Part shown: in pieces, positions 31,053-41,427 of the stretch | Layout of the letters: each line of letters opens with the position of its first letter | How positions within the stretch are numbered: the first letter of the stretch is position 1 | From: a virus | Virus record (IMG/VR): IMGVR_UViG_3300033149_002604 | Location: 1 to 64,000 of that record | Length of the DNA stretch: 64,000 nucleotides | Direction: 5' to 3' (one strand) | Program-made: the position numbers and the translations under genes | Notes under the pieces: generated by a model | What the model was told of the DNA's origin: nothing | Database searches by the model: none | Seen by the model: the letters and a program-made list of their open reading frames with translations, nothing else

Positions 31053-31796
31053 TTAAATGGTTGCAGTTAAAAGGGTTCCTGTATTAGAAACTGTTATTCT
31101 CCATCTATTTCCATCAGGTGACTTTAGTATCAATCCATAATTTGACGCCAGTACTTCTATATCTTGTGAGGCAGTGATAGCATTTACGTTGGCGTTATAT
31201 AATTTTTCGTCTACCATACGTATAGATTTTGTAAATATATGTTGGAAATTAAGATCACTTACAGACATTTCAGGGAAACTGTAATTAGGAGTGTAATCAG
31301 TAACTATCTGATAGGACATATTGCTTAACGTGTCACCAGAATAGTAACTTGCTGTTACATTGATACTGGCATTATGGGTAGCTGCCATGTTTATTGACCA
31401 GCTACCTGTGTCATAATCTACTGTTCCGCTTCCAGTTGGGGTTCCAGTTAAATTTCCTGCCCCGTCATCGTGGTAGACTTCGTATGATGCATTTATGGTA
31501 ACGTAGTTCTGTATAACTGGTGTGTGGGCTAGTGTTCCAGAATAGATGGTTGTTCCAACATTTGTAGTAGCAATATGTTCATTAGTTCTTGCAGTTTGGT
31601 AGTCAGAATTGTAATACCTAGAACTTAAGATTAGTCGGGTAGCAGATTGAACAGCAGCAACTTCATAAAAAGCCGAATCTTGGTTCAATTTGAACAGATT
31701 GCCAGTGGAAACATATGTGTTGAATTCCGTATTATTTCCAACTACTTTGGAACTTCCATTGTCTATAGTTACTGATCCTGTTTTATAGGAAGCCAT
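31053..31796 (-). CDS. Tail fibre/tip-associated protein
   Basis: A 247-aa beta-rich protein, Ser/Thr/Asn-rich. The N-terminal GSVTIDNGSSKVVGNNTEF is the pattern of a small beta domain found in tail-tip and fibre proteins; the middle segment (NYVTINASYEVYHDDG) is sheet-like. Position among fibres supports a virion role. Exact function unknown. Confidence 0.55.
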   Translation of the reverse strand: MASYKTGSVTIDNGSSKVVGNNTEFNTYVSTGNLFKLNQDSAFYEVAAVQSATRLILSSRYYNSDYQTARTNEHIATTNVGTTIYSGTLAHTPVIQNYVTINASYEVYHDDGAGNLTGTPTGSGTVDYDTGSWSINMAATHNASINVTASYYSGDTLSNMSYQIVTDYTPNYSFPEMSVSDLNFQHIFTKSIRMVDEKLYNANVNAITASQDIEVLASNYGLILKSPDGNRWRITVSNTGTLLTATI

Positions 31797-31802
31797 ACGT
31801 TA

Positions 31803-32156
31803 TCACTCCTGTTTAGATTTTTCATCTAATAGAAGACGGGACCTTATCATTTTGTCCCCTATCTTCTTCAATATTTTCTCTGTTTTTGGATCTTCATTTA
31901 TGGCATAAATCATTCCCAGAAAACCAGATGCTATTGTTTCTTTTATTTCTAAGTCATCAATATTCTTTTGATTCCTTGCACTTTCAATTGCAGCTTGTAA
32001 CCTTATGTTTCCATTTTCTATTCTTAGTAAGGATTCCAAGATTGCTTTGAGAACACATACATCAAAGGTCTTTACTTCAGATCCATTTTGCATTGTCAGT
32101 TGGGTTAATAGTCCACATTTTTTACCTTTTCTTTCACATTGACCATCACAAAACAT
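31803..32156 (-). CDS. Hypothetical protein in the fibre cluster
   Basis: A 117-aa helical protein with an N-terminal CDGQCERKGKKC cysteine cluster. Not obviously structural; may be an assembly chaperone for the fibres either side (inference from position). Confidence 0.5.
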   Translation of the reverse strand: MFCDGQCERKGKKCGLLTQLTMQNGSEVKTFDVCVLKAILESLLRIENGNIRLQAAIESARNQKNIDDLEIKETIASGFLGMIYAINEDPKTEKILKKIGDKMIRSRLLLDEKSKQE

Positions 32157-32169
32157 AGTTTACTCCTAT

Positions 32170-32766
32170 TTAAGATTTTTCTACTATGATTCCAACGGTT
32201 GCGTAGGGACGCCAAGTGTTGGCAGTTGCTGAGCTACCTGTTGTGCCTCCACCATCAGTTCCATATGTCCGATATGAAGGTACTGTCCAAGAACCTGTAG
32301 AACCAACACCATAACCACGCTCAACAACAATATCTGCTCCAATACGTTGATCTTGATCTGCATAAAGACCATAATCACCATCCGGCCAGCCAAACGGCAA
32401 ATCATGCCAATGGTTTGGTGTAGTGTGGGTATGATCAGGTTGAGTCCATGTTCCTGCTGTATTTCCACCGGTTGTATTATATGCTTGTGTTCCACCTTTA
32501 ACAGCAAGAACAGCATCTGTTACAGATACGATTGTCCAACCGGTAGGTGCAGTATCTTCATATAACCACAGCTTTCTTCCTGATACAAAAAAGTTATTTA
32601 CTTTATAATCAATGGAATTGGTATCCCCACTACTATCTATACCAAGCTTTGTCTCTAACGCTTCAATTGCATCCTGCACGTCATTTATATGGATAGCTTG
32701 TGGATAATCTACACCATCCTGTTTATCAGTAAAAGAATCCAAACTTGTAGGATATGATATAGCCAT
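32170..32766 (-). CDS. Tail fibre protein with HxH-type receptor-binding tip
   Basis: A 198-aa protein. The N-terminus has HINDVQDAIEALETKLG, a trimerising helix common in phage fibres. The C-terminal part resembles the collar/T4 gp12-like tip: APTGW, PDHTHTTPNHWHD (His pairs that bind metal in trimeric needles) and a terminal TWRPYATVGIIVEK. Probably a receptor-binding fibre. Confidence 0.7.
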   Translation of the reverse strand: MAISYPTSLDSFTDKQDGVDYPQAIHINDVQDAIEALETKLGIDSSGDTNSIDYKVNNFFVSGRKLWLYEDTAPTGWTIVSVTDAVLAVKGGTQAYNTTGGNTAGTWTQPDHTHTTPNHWHDLPFGWPDGDYGLYADQDQRIGADIVVERGYGVGSTGSWTVPSYRTYGTDGGGTTGSSATANTWRPYATVGIIVEKS

Positions 32767-32770
32767 ATTT

Positions 32771-32992
32771 TCACCTCGTATTCTTTAGTGAAGAGTAATT
32801 TCCCAATTTGTTCTTCAATTCAGAAAGTGGGATATTTTTTGTTAATTTTATATAGTAATTTCTCAGATGACTTCTAGCCCAAGATTCTACTATTCCTGAA
32901 GCATATTGTTCGATAGTCATATTATTCTTCTTTGCTATATCACTTAATATACTTAAAATGTCTTCATCATTGATAGTTATTGTGATATTCAT
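32771..32992 (-). CDS. Small hypothetical protein
   Basis: Start set at ATG 32992 (AGGAG upstream) rather than the longer frame. About 73 aa, with an N-terminal strand (NITITINDEDILSIL) and helices; resembles small ribbon-helix-like or chaperone proteins, but no family is clear. Confidence 0.5.
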   Translation of the reverse strand: MNITITINDEDILSILSDIAKKNNMTIEQYASGIVESWARSHLRNYYIKLTKNIPLSELKNKLGNYSSLKNTR

Positions 32993-33003
32993 TTTTGGCT
33001 CCT

Positions 33004-34605
33004 TTAATTTCCTATTGCTATCCAATGGAATTTAGCTGTTCCAGTTGTACCAACTCCTTGTACATTGAAGTCAAAGTCAAAACCAGTTGTTGATGGTGGT
33101 GATGTCTTCTTGAATCTAAGACTTCTTATATCAAAATCCCCCGTTCCTGAGTTGTCAAATGAAATATTGGCAGCAAATACATTATTTGGAAACTGTAGGG
33201 GAAATACTACCGATGCTGTGACCCAAGCGGGTGGAGTTACTGATATTGTTCCAGTTTCCTGTACTCCCCACTGAAGAATTAAGCCTCCAGGAAGCTTTTG
33301 ATACCCATTCGTATGCTGTGAAGCCGTAAAATCTGCATCTAATCCCCTTACCAAATCTGCATCTAAACCACTCCCACTACCATCTACACTCTTTACTTTG
33401 TTTAAAACATCAGTTGCTTCAACGTTATTCATATCTGCATAAGCTAGTGCCGAGAAAACACCAGGAGTTCCACCAGATGTGCAGACTTTAAATTCCCCAC
33501 CAGAATAGCAGGTGTCTCCATCTTCTGCTTCCCCAGTGGGATCTGAACTTCTATCATAGAAATGGAAATCTGCAACTGATTGTTCTTCATTTATATAAAA
33601 TGGAATTGATTTTACGGGATGAAGGACATAAGCTAAAACCCCAGAACCGTATTTTCTTGTACTATCTCCATACGTGTGGCTTGAATCTCCATATGTAAAC
33701 GTTGTCGCCCCCGTTTCTAGCCGTAACCCATCAGAATCCATTGATACTCGTTGACCAGAAGTAGCAGTTCTTATGTCAACCCCAACTATATCTCCAGCTA
33801 TTACTTGACCCAAATTAGCACTTAGGGCTGATAAACTGGGAGTGTAAATTTGAGAAGCCTGAACAGCATTGGCAGCAATATGGGTAGTTTGGATTACACC
33901 ACTTTGGATGTGTGAAGCATTTATAGTATTGGTATCAATGTGTGAAGCCTGTACAGCCCCTGCTGAGATGTGAGAGGATATAATTGCTCCACTTTGAATT
34001 TGGGATGCATGAACAGCGTCTGCTGCTAATTGAACGGTAGTGATAGATTGGGTGTAGATTTGGCCACCATTGATGTAAGTAGTGTCTGATGAATGTGCCC
34101 ACCCTGCAACGTTTCCAGACGGAATTGATGCAACATAACTTGTATTGTTTGCTGTGTGGCTAGCTGTAACATCAGCACCTGATTCTGCTGCAAACTTATT
34201 TGTAGTACCTTCTGGTATGTCATCAGCATTTCCGTTTATTGAAGCTAGGTGAAAGTCGTTGGCAGCATTGGTCAGTGTAATACTGTTAGCATATATTTTA
34301 CCACCATGAATATATGTCGTATCTGATGGATGTGCCCAGCCCGATACATGATTAGATGGTAAACCATTAACATTAGATGTATCATTGGCGGTATGGTTGG
34401 CTGTTACATCAGCATTGTCTTCCGGCTTATTTGATCCCGTTACTGAATCCCAAGGCACATCGGAATTTGTGGCAGTAATTGTTATACTACCTTTTATAAC
34501 AAGACCACTAGCTTCTGTATATTCTACATAATTGCCACCTTTTGTAGTGTCTCCAATCAGAAATCCATTTGAATGATATTCTGCAAGAAGTGTTATTTGT
34601 ACCAA
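33004..34605 (-). CDS. C-terminal part of a large tail fibre (apparent +1 frameshift from the upstream gene)
   Basis: A 533-aa frame without a plausible start: its only early start is a TTG inside the preceding gene, in the +1 frame. Repeated DVTA.HTAN and ASHIQSGAI-type segments and a C-terminal LPGGLILQWG domain are typical of long fibres. The first residues (ITLLAEYHSNGFLIGDT) continue naturally from the upstream product, so the two ORFs probably encode one protein of roughly 1000 aa. Confidence 0.65.
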   Translation of the reverse strand: MVQITLLAEYHSNGFLIGDTTKGGNYVEYTEASGLVIKGSITITATNSDVPWDSVTGSNKPEDNADVTANHTANDTSNVNGLPSNHVSGWAHPSDTTYIHGGKIYANSITLTNAANDFHLASINGNADDIPEGTTNKFAAESGADVTASHTANNTSYVASIPSGNVAGWAHSSDTTYINGGQIYTQSITTVQLAADAVHASQIQSGAIISSHISAGAVQASHIDTNTINASHIQSGVIQTTHIAANAVQASQIYTPSLSALSANLGQVIAGDIVGVDIRTATSGQRVSMDSDGLRLETGATTFTYGDSSHTYGDSTRKYGSGVLAYVLHPVKSIPFYINEEQSVADFHFYDRSSDPTGEAEDGDTCYSGGEFKVCTSGGTPGVFSALAYADMNNVEATDVLNKVKSVDGSGSGLDADLVRGLDADFTASQHTNGYQKLPGGLILQWGVQETGTISVTPPAWVTASVVFPLQFPNNVFAANISFDNSGTGDFDIRSLRFKKTSPPSTTGFDFDFNVQGVGTTGTAKFHWIAIGN

Positions 34606-36016
34606 GTCTCAATATCTCATTATCAGATGAATCCAAAATCTTATATGCAGCATCATGTTTGATAATCCAGTCACCTGAAAAATATGTTGCATTTCCATCT
34701 ATTTTAAGATGGTCTCCTGGTGCAGCATAAAATCCATAATCATCTGATCCCCACTGTTCAGATGGGCTAGCATTTTTAGTTAGGCCATTCAAATAGCCCA
34801 TCACAACTTTTTCGTTGTTTGCTGCATCAAAAACGGAAATTCTATCTTTAGACTCGTTTAGCTCTATCCTTCTTCCAGAACTAGATGATCTTAATTTAGT
34901 TGCTGTTATTTCCCATCCAGCAATGTTTCCACCATCTGCCTGCAAATTAGAAACATTTAAAGAACCAGACGTAGTTAATTCGGTGTTTGTTCCTTTCCAG
35001 CTTATATTTGTTCCATCGTATTTGAAATATTTATTTGAACCGTTACCAGCATAGAATCTAGGAGAGCCAGAATTGTAATCAAGCTGAATTCCAGAAGAAC
35101 CAAATGAAGAATTGTTTATGGTTATTCTTTTGTTAGATGACGTTAAAACTATATCTGTTCCTGATTTTAGTTGTGATGCAGTTATATCCCAACCTGCAAT
35201 CTTGCCACCATTAGCTTGTAAGTTACTTACATTTAGAGAACCGGATGTAGTGAGTTCTGCATTAGTTCCTTTCCAGCTTATGTCTGTTCCATCATATTTG
35301 AAGAATTTATCATTACCGTTGCCAGTGTAGAATCTAGGAGAACCTGTATTATATTCAAGCTGTATTCCATCCTGTCCGAATGTTGTTGAATTTATTGTTA
35401 CTTTCTTGTTTGAAGAATCAAATACTATGCCACCGCTTGCTATTACATCCCCAGTAAAATAGAACCCCGCTATCTGCTGTGTAGAAGCGCTTAGTTCAAA
35501 GATTACATTTGAACTGTCATCATATCCTTTTATGCCGAAAGTATTACCTAAATCACCTATCTTTATTCTATCTTTACCACCAGAAGATACTGTGATGATT
35601 GGTGGGGAATTAAATTCATCTGTAATAGTTAAACTACCTGAAATGATTTCATCAGCTACAAAGGCAGTTGAAGGTTTGAATTCATAAATTTGTGTTGGGG
35701 CGTTATTAGTATCATCTATGTAAACCCGAACATATTTTGCCAATTCAGGTGTAGGAAGAACTGCAATGATCCTGTTATTTGAATCTGGTGTAGCTAGCCA
35801 GTAATTAGTTTGTGCACTAGATTCTGAATTCCCCCTGTTCACTAAAGTAGAACCAGCACCCAGTCCATGTGAAGCTGTACCAGAAAAGTATGTCCAATCA
35901 TCTGTATCTTTATCTTTTAAAGCAAAATAAAGTCTACAAGATGAATCTACCCAAAGAATCATCTTTTCAAACTGTTGTTCAATTGGGTATTGGTATTGTA
36001 TCCACTGGAAGGCCAT
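34508..36016 (-). CDS. N-terminal part of a large tail fibre with tandem 92-aa repeats
   Basis: A 502-aa frame, ATG start. N-terminal virion-binding segment, then beta-structured modules including two tandem copies of a roughly 92-aa unit (residues 201-288 and 293-380). After SSDNEILRLGT the frame leaves homologous-looking fibre sequence and ends in about 30 random-looking residues, while the other frame continues the fibre. Likely a frameshift near 34590-34606. Confidence 0.65.
   Translation of the reverse strand: MAFQWIQYQYPIEQQFEKMILWVDSSCRLYFALKDKDTDDWTYFSGTASHGLGAGSTLVNRGNSESSAQTNYWLATPDSNNRIIAVLPTPELAKYVRVYIDDTNNAPTQIYEFKPSTAFVADEIISGSLTITDEFNSPPIITVSSGGKDRIKIGDLGNTFGIKGYDDSSNVIFELSASTQQIAGFYFTGDVIASGGIVFDSSNKKVTINSTTFGQDGIQLEYNTGSPRFYTGNGNDKFFKYDGTDISWKGTNAELTTSGSLNVSNLQANGGKIAGWDITASQLKSGTDIVLTSSNKRITINNSSFGSSGIQLDYNSGSPRFYAGNGSNKYFKYDGTNISWKGTNTELTTSGSLNVSNLQADGGNIAGWEITATKLRSSSSGRRIELNESKDRISVFDAANNEKVVMGYLNGLTKNASPSEQWGSDDYGFYAAPGDHLKIDGNATYFSGDWIIKHDAAYKILDSSDNEILRLGTNNTSCRISFKWISDWRHYKRWQLCRIYRS
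34877..35416 (-). repeat. Tandem internal repeat in the fibre gene (2 x 276 bp period)
   Basis: Two copies of a module beginning SSNKxxTIN and containing SPRFYxGNG, KYDGTxISWKGTN, ELTTSGSLNVSNLQAxGG and IAGWxIT. Period 92 codons. DNA is also visibly similar, suggesting a recent duplication that lengthens the fibre. Confidence 0.75.
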
Positions 36017-36018
36017 AC

Positions 36019-39000
36019 TTAAACTGTTATCCCCCCTGAATCTAGGTCACCATCATAAAGCTGGTCAACGCTTCCGGTGACACTACTACTAGCAATCAAT
36101 CTGAATACATTTCCTGCTACTAAGTTAGCCGAAGCTTCAGCAGATGCGGTGTTTGATTCGTTACCAAAGTAATCAACATCTTTAACAAAAATCTTCACGT
36201 TAGCTGTGTTTGAATATGTATCTATATCTGTAGCAGTCAAAGCATAAACTACGCTGTTTTCAGCATTATTATACCAACCATAGTAACTTCCAGTTCCAAC
36301 CTTTATTCTGTATGAATAGTAATTGTGGTCATTTTCTTGGCTGGCATCCCAACCGAATCGTACACCACCAACTACTGGAACAGCATTAACATTTGTTGGG
36401 GTAGATGGTGCAATGTTTTCTACTTTAAATGGTTGGGAACCGTCAGACAGTATTCCTTGTCCTGTTCTTGAATAGACAATGAATACTAGTGTTGAATATG
36501 GATTTCCGTTGCTGTCTGAATAATTATTATCAAATGTGTAGGTATATTTTTCATCCTTTACAAAAGATGTCCTTAGCAGATTTGTTGATATGGGTGAATC
36601 GTGGTATACTTCTACAACATATCCACCCAAAGGACCGGATGTAAAAGGTGCTGTACTGACGGGGTTCCATTCTATTGTTATGTCTTTGTCAGAAAATGTC
36701 GTTGAATTGGGATTCTGTCCTTTGATATATATTCCAGACGGTGGATCTGGTTTATAGTTTGTTGCTTCTAATGTGACACTAGCAAAAATAGGATCACTAG
36801 ACTTGTATTCAGTATTGGTATATGCTTTAAAATAGTAGGTAGTATCTATTTGTAGTAGGTTATTGATATATTTAGCTTTATTCTTGTCTGCACTTACAGT
36901 TAATAGTGTGGAATACCCATCAACTGAATCCGTTGACCATTCTATTGTGGTATATTTTATATTTGAATCAGTATCAGGTTTGACATAGAATTCAAACCCT
37001 ATCCCTTCTTCTATGTTTACCTGTCGAACTGAAAATTCCACTGGGGGATTTGGTTTCTTGTATGCATTATGTTCTTCTAATGCCGAATAATTGTCCCTTA
37101 CTACAACTATAGAATCTTCACTATAAATTTGTGATAAATGTTCAACTGCACTAACCGAAAGTTCATTGTTGCTATCCCGATTTACTGTAAGTAGCCTAAA
37201 TGGTTTAATATTTCCTTGCTTCCCTATTGCATAAATTGAATCAGATACAGGGGAAGCAGTTGCTGAAAGAACAGATATTTCTTGTAAAGAATTCCCATCA
37301 CTTAAGCCACTTACATCTACCGTTGCTGTTACAAATGAATTTTCTTCGGTGGAGTATCTTATTAAGTACGTAGCACTTACATCGTCAAAAGTGTATGCCT
37401 TATCAAGTGTTATGTCATTACCTGAATACGATAGAATCCTTCCACCTTCACCCCAGCTTGGTAAGGAATGTTGTAGGTAAACTATATCCCCAGCAGTTGC
37501 GTGTAATTTGTCTAGTCCGCATTTAAAATTTACTATGTGTGTGGTGTTTGTGGCCTTGTTTAGTTTGAATTTTAATTCCCTTTCTACACGTTTTCTATCT
37601 GTCAGCCATTTGAACCCAAGCGTTCTTTCAACCGCTTTTGGGATTGTAGAATCGGTTGTTCTTGCTACCAAAGAACGCATCTGGTAGTTAAGGTCTTTAT
37701 CTAAAAACTGACCGTAGATTTTGTAAGGAATTTCAGAAAGCGGAACAAATGACTGTGAAAATTCCTTTATATTCCCTGCCGAAATAAGATGAACTGGTGT
37801 GTCATCCCTGTCAATAACAAAACTATACTTTCCATTTAACCAAACAGGCCAACATCTAAATGAATCACACATTTCAAACAATGCTGTTATAGCAGATTGT
37901 TTACTATCAATCACACCATTCATAGTGTGTAGGTGTTCATATGATGATGTTGAATTTTTAAGTTCTACATCTGAAATCGTGAATGATACATTGTTTCCTT
38001 CTGAATCAGAATTGCTTATGTCTAATGAAAGCGCACGTATTCCACCAACAGTAGGGGTAAATGTTATTTGATGTGTTCCAGATGAAATACCTGTTTTTGA
38101 TCCAAGCAAAACGTGTGAACCATCAAAGGTATCACCATATATATAGATATCAGAAGTTTCGCTTAGTGAACTAAATGTGATTGAAAATGTATGTTCAACA
38201 TTTGTTGATAGGCTTGCATTAAATCTAAAGTTGACACTGTATTCCCTTGATTGTCCATCAGAACTTATTGTTCTAGCAGATGAATCACTGGAACCATTTC
38301 CAACAGTAAATGCCCAATAATTAGCCCATTCTGAATTATCCCCACCATCATACCAGCCAAGGTAATCTATTTGATCTGCTGCCCACTTCTTATGACAGAA
38401 TTTGATAGCATCTATTACACCATTTGTATACAAATCTGATTCAGACAGATACTTTCCTATTCCATATCTGGAATTTAGAAGTAGGTCCCTAACACAGAGC
38501 ATCGCATTTTCAGAATATTCTTTTGTATAGGTGGATTCATCCCAAGTTCTTACTGATCCACCTGCTGTTTCAAATTGGTCTAAGGTTTCATTATAGAATA
38601 ATTCATCGAATTTTTCTGTTCCACTATGATCTGGAACATCTACCTTCAGTCCACGTATCAAGGTTTTTATACTTGGTATTCCACCAGACAGTTGGCCTGT
38701 TGCTTTTATTCTTAGGCCAAGCAATGCTGTGTTAGGGTATATAAAATTACCGTATACTGATTCAATAACTGAATCCAATGTTATTCTATCAGCCTTCTTC
38801 ATATCGGAAGATGCGGCTGTAGTTCTTCGCAACCTGATGGTATATACTCCATTTCCACTTCCACCAGATACAGTTGTGAAATCAATCGTGTGTGCTTGTA
38901 GAACAGGGGTATTTGATTGACCACTGATTGTAGCAGTTGAAAGACTTTGTGACTGGCTGGTTATATTTGCTTCCATACCAACAGTCACGCTTCCAGAAAA

Positions 39001-40314
39001 ACTAACCATATACCCTCTTATTGGATATTCATGGTCTGATGTTGTTCTTCTTGAGAGGATCTTATTACCCACTGAATCATAAGCATCAAAATGAATATAT
39101 GTTGTCCACGTAGGATTATCTCTAGTTCCCCCACCAACTGAACCAATATGGGTTACTTTTACCCGAATTGCTTCCGTTTTATAAGTCCTGTATTCTCCAT
39201 CTGAATACCTATCACATTTAATGTAAGTTGGATTATCAGAAGTTGGATACCACCGTTGTGAAGTATAAAATGTATGCCAAGTTCCTTCACTTTCTTCCTT
39301 GAATTGAATGCTATATTCTACTGAAGTTCCTTGTAGAGCTTGTCCTGTGGCATCATATAGAGCATCAGCCTTGACAGTTAATGTAACTGCATCAACTTCC
39401 TTTTGTGTAGTATATTCAACCCAATCCGTGATGATTTCCCTTCCATCATCTACCTGTACACGTGCTTGGTTAAGGTGTGGTATAGGGTTTTGAACAAATG
39501 GGTAATATTCGTCATAAGTTGAATCAGGTTTGTTCGTTCCAGTTCTGTACCACCAAGTTACATTATCATAGTTTCTAAGCGGTTGGTCATTTATATAGAT
39601 AGCAGGATTTTTGTATGAAGAACTTGATGGATCTGAAGTTGTACAAACTTGGGTATGGTCAGCTTCTTGACATATTCCGTCTATTTCACCTTCACTTAAG
39701 GCCAATAATAAATTCAAATAGTTATCATTTCCTATGTGTTCAGTATAGGCAGAAATAATATTTCCACCGACCATTGTGGTTCCATAAACAACAGGAACGG
39801 GGGAATCTGCTCTAGCCAAGGTCTGTATTCCTGACCAATTATAGGTTGGTGTGGACTTACCACCTTCTGGTAATGATGGAAGATCTGGTGTAAATAGTAA
39901 GGATGATATACCAGAAAGTACTAGAGATATTCCAGCAAAAAGGATACGGGAAGTCCAAGTTGCAGCATTGATTCCCCAAGTTCCTGCTAATGCCCCGCCT
40001 AAGTATGGAGCAAAGGCAATAGCAGCAACCCCTACTGCAATGAACACAAACCCTAAGAAGTTTCTATCTCCACCTTCCAATCTTGATACAATTACAATTT
40101 CATCATCTTGCTTTACAAAGGTAGAATGCCATTTATTGACTTCTAAAGGTTTTCCATTCAGAAAAATAGCTACCTTTTCTTTGATAACCCGATCGTATAT
40201 TTCGTCACCGACTTGCTTTGCATACTGGTATACTACTTCAAGCAAGTGTCCTTCTTGAATTTCCTTGAATTCTGACTTTTCTTCAAATATGTTTCGATAT
40301 GTTACATATGGCAT
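36019..40314 (-). CDS. Tail tip (central fibre) protein, lambda J-like, with fused I-like domain
   Basis: A 1431-aa protein. Residues 1-80 look like a ubiquitin/ThiS-type fold (VAIFLNGKPLEVNKWHSTFVKQDDEIVIVSRLEGG), as in lambda tail assembly protein I. Two hydrophobic helices follow (about 84-135). Then a J/tip-attachment region (PVPVVYG, LLLALSEGEIDGI, IYINDQPL) and several beta domains; the C-terminus has two fibronectin III-like domains. It should close the tail tube and carry the fibres. Its 5' end overlaps the NlpC gene by 13 bp. Confidence 0.82.
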   Translation of the reverse strand: MPYVTYRNIFEEKSEFKEIQEGHLLEVVYQYAKQVGDEIYDRVIKEKVAIFLNGKPLEVNKWHSTFVKQDDEIVIVSRLEGGDRNFLGFVFIAVGVAAIAFAPYLGGALAGTWGINAATWTSRILFAGISLVLSGISSLLFTPDLPSLPEGGKSTPTYNWSGIQTLARADSPVPVVYGTTMVGGNIISAYTEHIGNDNYLNLLLALSEGEIDGICQEADHTQVCTTSDPSSSSYKNPAIYINDQPLRNYDNVTWWYRTGTNKPDSTYDEYYPFVQNPIPHLNQARVQVDDGREIITDWVEYTTQKEVDAVTLTVKADALYDATGQALQGTSVEYSIQFKEESEGTWHTFYTSQRWYPTSDNPTYIKCDRYSDGEYRTYKTEAIRVKVTHIGSVGGGTRDNPTWTTYIHFDAYDSVGNKILSRRTTSDHEYPIRGYMVSFSGSVTVGMEANITSQSQSLSTATISGQSNTPVLQAHTIDFTTVSGGSGNGVYTIRLRRTTAASSDMKKADRITLDSVIESVYGNFIYPNTALLGLRIKATGQLSGGIPSIKTLIRGLKVDVPDHSGTEKFDELFYNETLDQFETAGGSVRTWDESTYTKEYSENAMLCVRDLLLNSRYGIGKYLSESDLYTNGVIDAIKFCHKKWAADQIDYLGWYDGGDNSEWANYWAFTVGNGSSDSSARTISSDGQSREYSVNFRFNASLSTNVEHTFSITFSSLSETSDIYIYGDTFDGSHVLLGSKTGISSGTHQITFTPTVGGIRALSLDISNSDSEGNNVSFTISDVELKNSTSSYEHLHTMNGVIDSKQSAITALFEMCDSFRCWPVWLNGKYSFVIDRDDTPVHLISAGNIKEFSQSFVPLSEIPYKIYGQFLDKDLNYQMRSLVARTTDSTIPKAVERTLGFKWLTDRKRVERELKFKLNKATNTTHIVNFKCGLDKLHATAGDIVYLQHSLPSWGEGGRILSYSGNDITLDKAYTFDDVSATYLIRYSTEENSFVTATVDVSGLSDGNSLQEISVLSATASPVSDSIYAIGKQGNIKPFRLLTVNRDSNNELSVSAVEHLSQIYSEDSIVVVRDNYSALEEHNAYKKPNPPVEFSVRQVNIEEGIGFEFYVKPDTDSNIKYTTIEWSTDSVDGYSTLLTVSADKNKAKYINNLLQIDTTYYFKAYTNTEYKSSDPIFASVTLEATNYKPDPPSGIYIKGQNPNSTTFSDKDITIEWNPVSTAPFTSGPLGGYVVEVYHDSPISTNLLRTSFVKDEKYTYTFDNNYSDSNGNPYSTLVFIVYSRTGQGILSDGSQPFKVENIAPSTPTNVNAVPVVGGVRFGWDASQENDHNYYSYRIKVGTGSYYGWYNNAENSVVYALTATDIDTYSNTANVKIFVKDVDYFGNESNTASAEASANLVAGNVFRLIASSSVTGSVDQLYDGDLDSGGITV

Positions 40315-40727
40315 AGCTTTTCTTCAGTCTTTGAATATCGCATTGCTAAGTAAATGTCACTTCTGTATTTATCTAAACTTTCTATTATTGATGTAGAATC
40401 AAAGAATATGTGTAATATTCTGTTTCTGCCAACATAGAGACCTATATGGTTCACGACTTCTCTACAATTAAGATAAAGAAGGATTCCATCAAATATTCTG
40501 TAGGGTGGTGTGACTTTATACCATCCTTCATAGGTATTGTCTAAGATTATATTCTCCCCTCTTAAGAACCATCGCTTATCATAGGTAAGTTCTTCAAAAG
40601 ATGGTAGATCTATTCCTAGTATTTCTTTATACACCAAACACACTAATCCGTAACAATCCACACCATCAAAACTTCTACCCCTATTTTTAAATGGAATCCC
40701 TATGAATCTACTGAAATCAATAGCCAT
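40302..40727 (-). CDS. NlpC/P60 peptidase, lambda K-like tail protein
   Basis: A 141-aa protein with the Cys-His-His triad of NlpC/P60: Cys25 in GVDCYGLV, His in VNHIGLYVG and His in RILHIFF. Lambda K homologues assemble at the tail tip and may open peptidoglycan during infection. Position between L-like and J-like genes is canonical. Confidence 0.8.
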   Translation of the reverse strand: MAIDFSRFIGIPFKNRGRSFDGVDCYGLVCLVYKEILGIDLPSFEELTYDKRWFLRGENIILDNTYEGWYKVTPPYRIFDGILLYLNCREVVNHIGLYVGRNRILHIFFDSTSIIESLDKYRSDIYLAMRYSKTEEKLCHM

Positions 40728-41425
40728 TATACTACCACAAAAGCTTTTGGTGGAATTGATGGAAATCCACCAAACCTACTAGAATTTTTACGTAGTCTAC
40801 AATCTTCTAATGTAAAATTACAATCAGTCCAAGATGCAGCTATATTTCCATCAGGATCACATTCATTACTTTTAAATTCCCATTGACATTCCCTACCATA
40901 AGTTCTTCCTGGAACAGTTATCTTTTTTATGTCAAATTTGGATTTGCAGGTGAATTGGACTACCTGTTCATTTGTCATCACCGAATCAATGTAGAACTTT
41001 TCTTTCATATGTGATCTATAGTCTGGTGAAGTTCCTATGTGGTATGCTGTACTTCCACTAGGTAGAAATGGTGCAAATGTAGTTAAAACATACACTTCAC
41101 ATCCACGTAAGTTAGATCTATCTTGTATATAAGATTCCAGTTGTCTATCAACATTGGGGACAGAAACGGTAAAGGTGCCAATTTCACCTGAAATATTCGA
41201 TCCAAAATCTTCCCTTTCTATCTTTGCTTTATAGTACAGTTCTTCAGAGGCGGTTACATCACCACTTGCATTTAACTTGTATCCATAAATATTCTGATTG
41301 CTGTTTACAAAGTATAGGTATTCTGTACCTGTCGGTGATGCATTTACAACGAACATATCTAATGGATATGTTCCAGACAGCTTTGCTTGTTCTTCAGAAA
41401 ATGTTGCAGTTACTGAATAAGGCAT
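40727..41425 (-). CDS. Minor tail protein L-like (DUF2163-type), Cys-rich
   Basis: A 232-aa beta-rich protein. The C-terminal GRECQWEFKSNEC...DC...EDC cysteines fit the four-cysteine iron-sulphur site of lambda minor tail protein L. ATG start behind GAGGTAAAG. Part of the tail tip. Confidence 0.75.
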   Translation of the reverse strand: MPYSVTATFSEEQAKLSGTYPLDMFVVNASPTGTEYLYFVNSNQNIYGYKLNASGDVTASEELYYKAKIEREDFGSNISGEIGTFTVSVPNVDRQLESYIQDRSNLRGCEVYVLTTFAPFLPSGSTAYHIGTSPDYRSHMKEKFYIDSVMTNEQVVQFTCKSKFDIKKITVPGRTYGRECQWEFKSNECDPDGNIAASWTDCNFTLEDCRLRKNSSRFGGFPSIPPKAFVVV

Positions 41426-41427
41426 CT

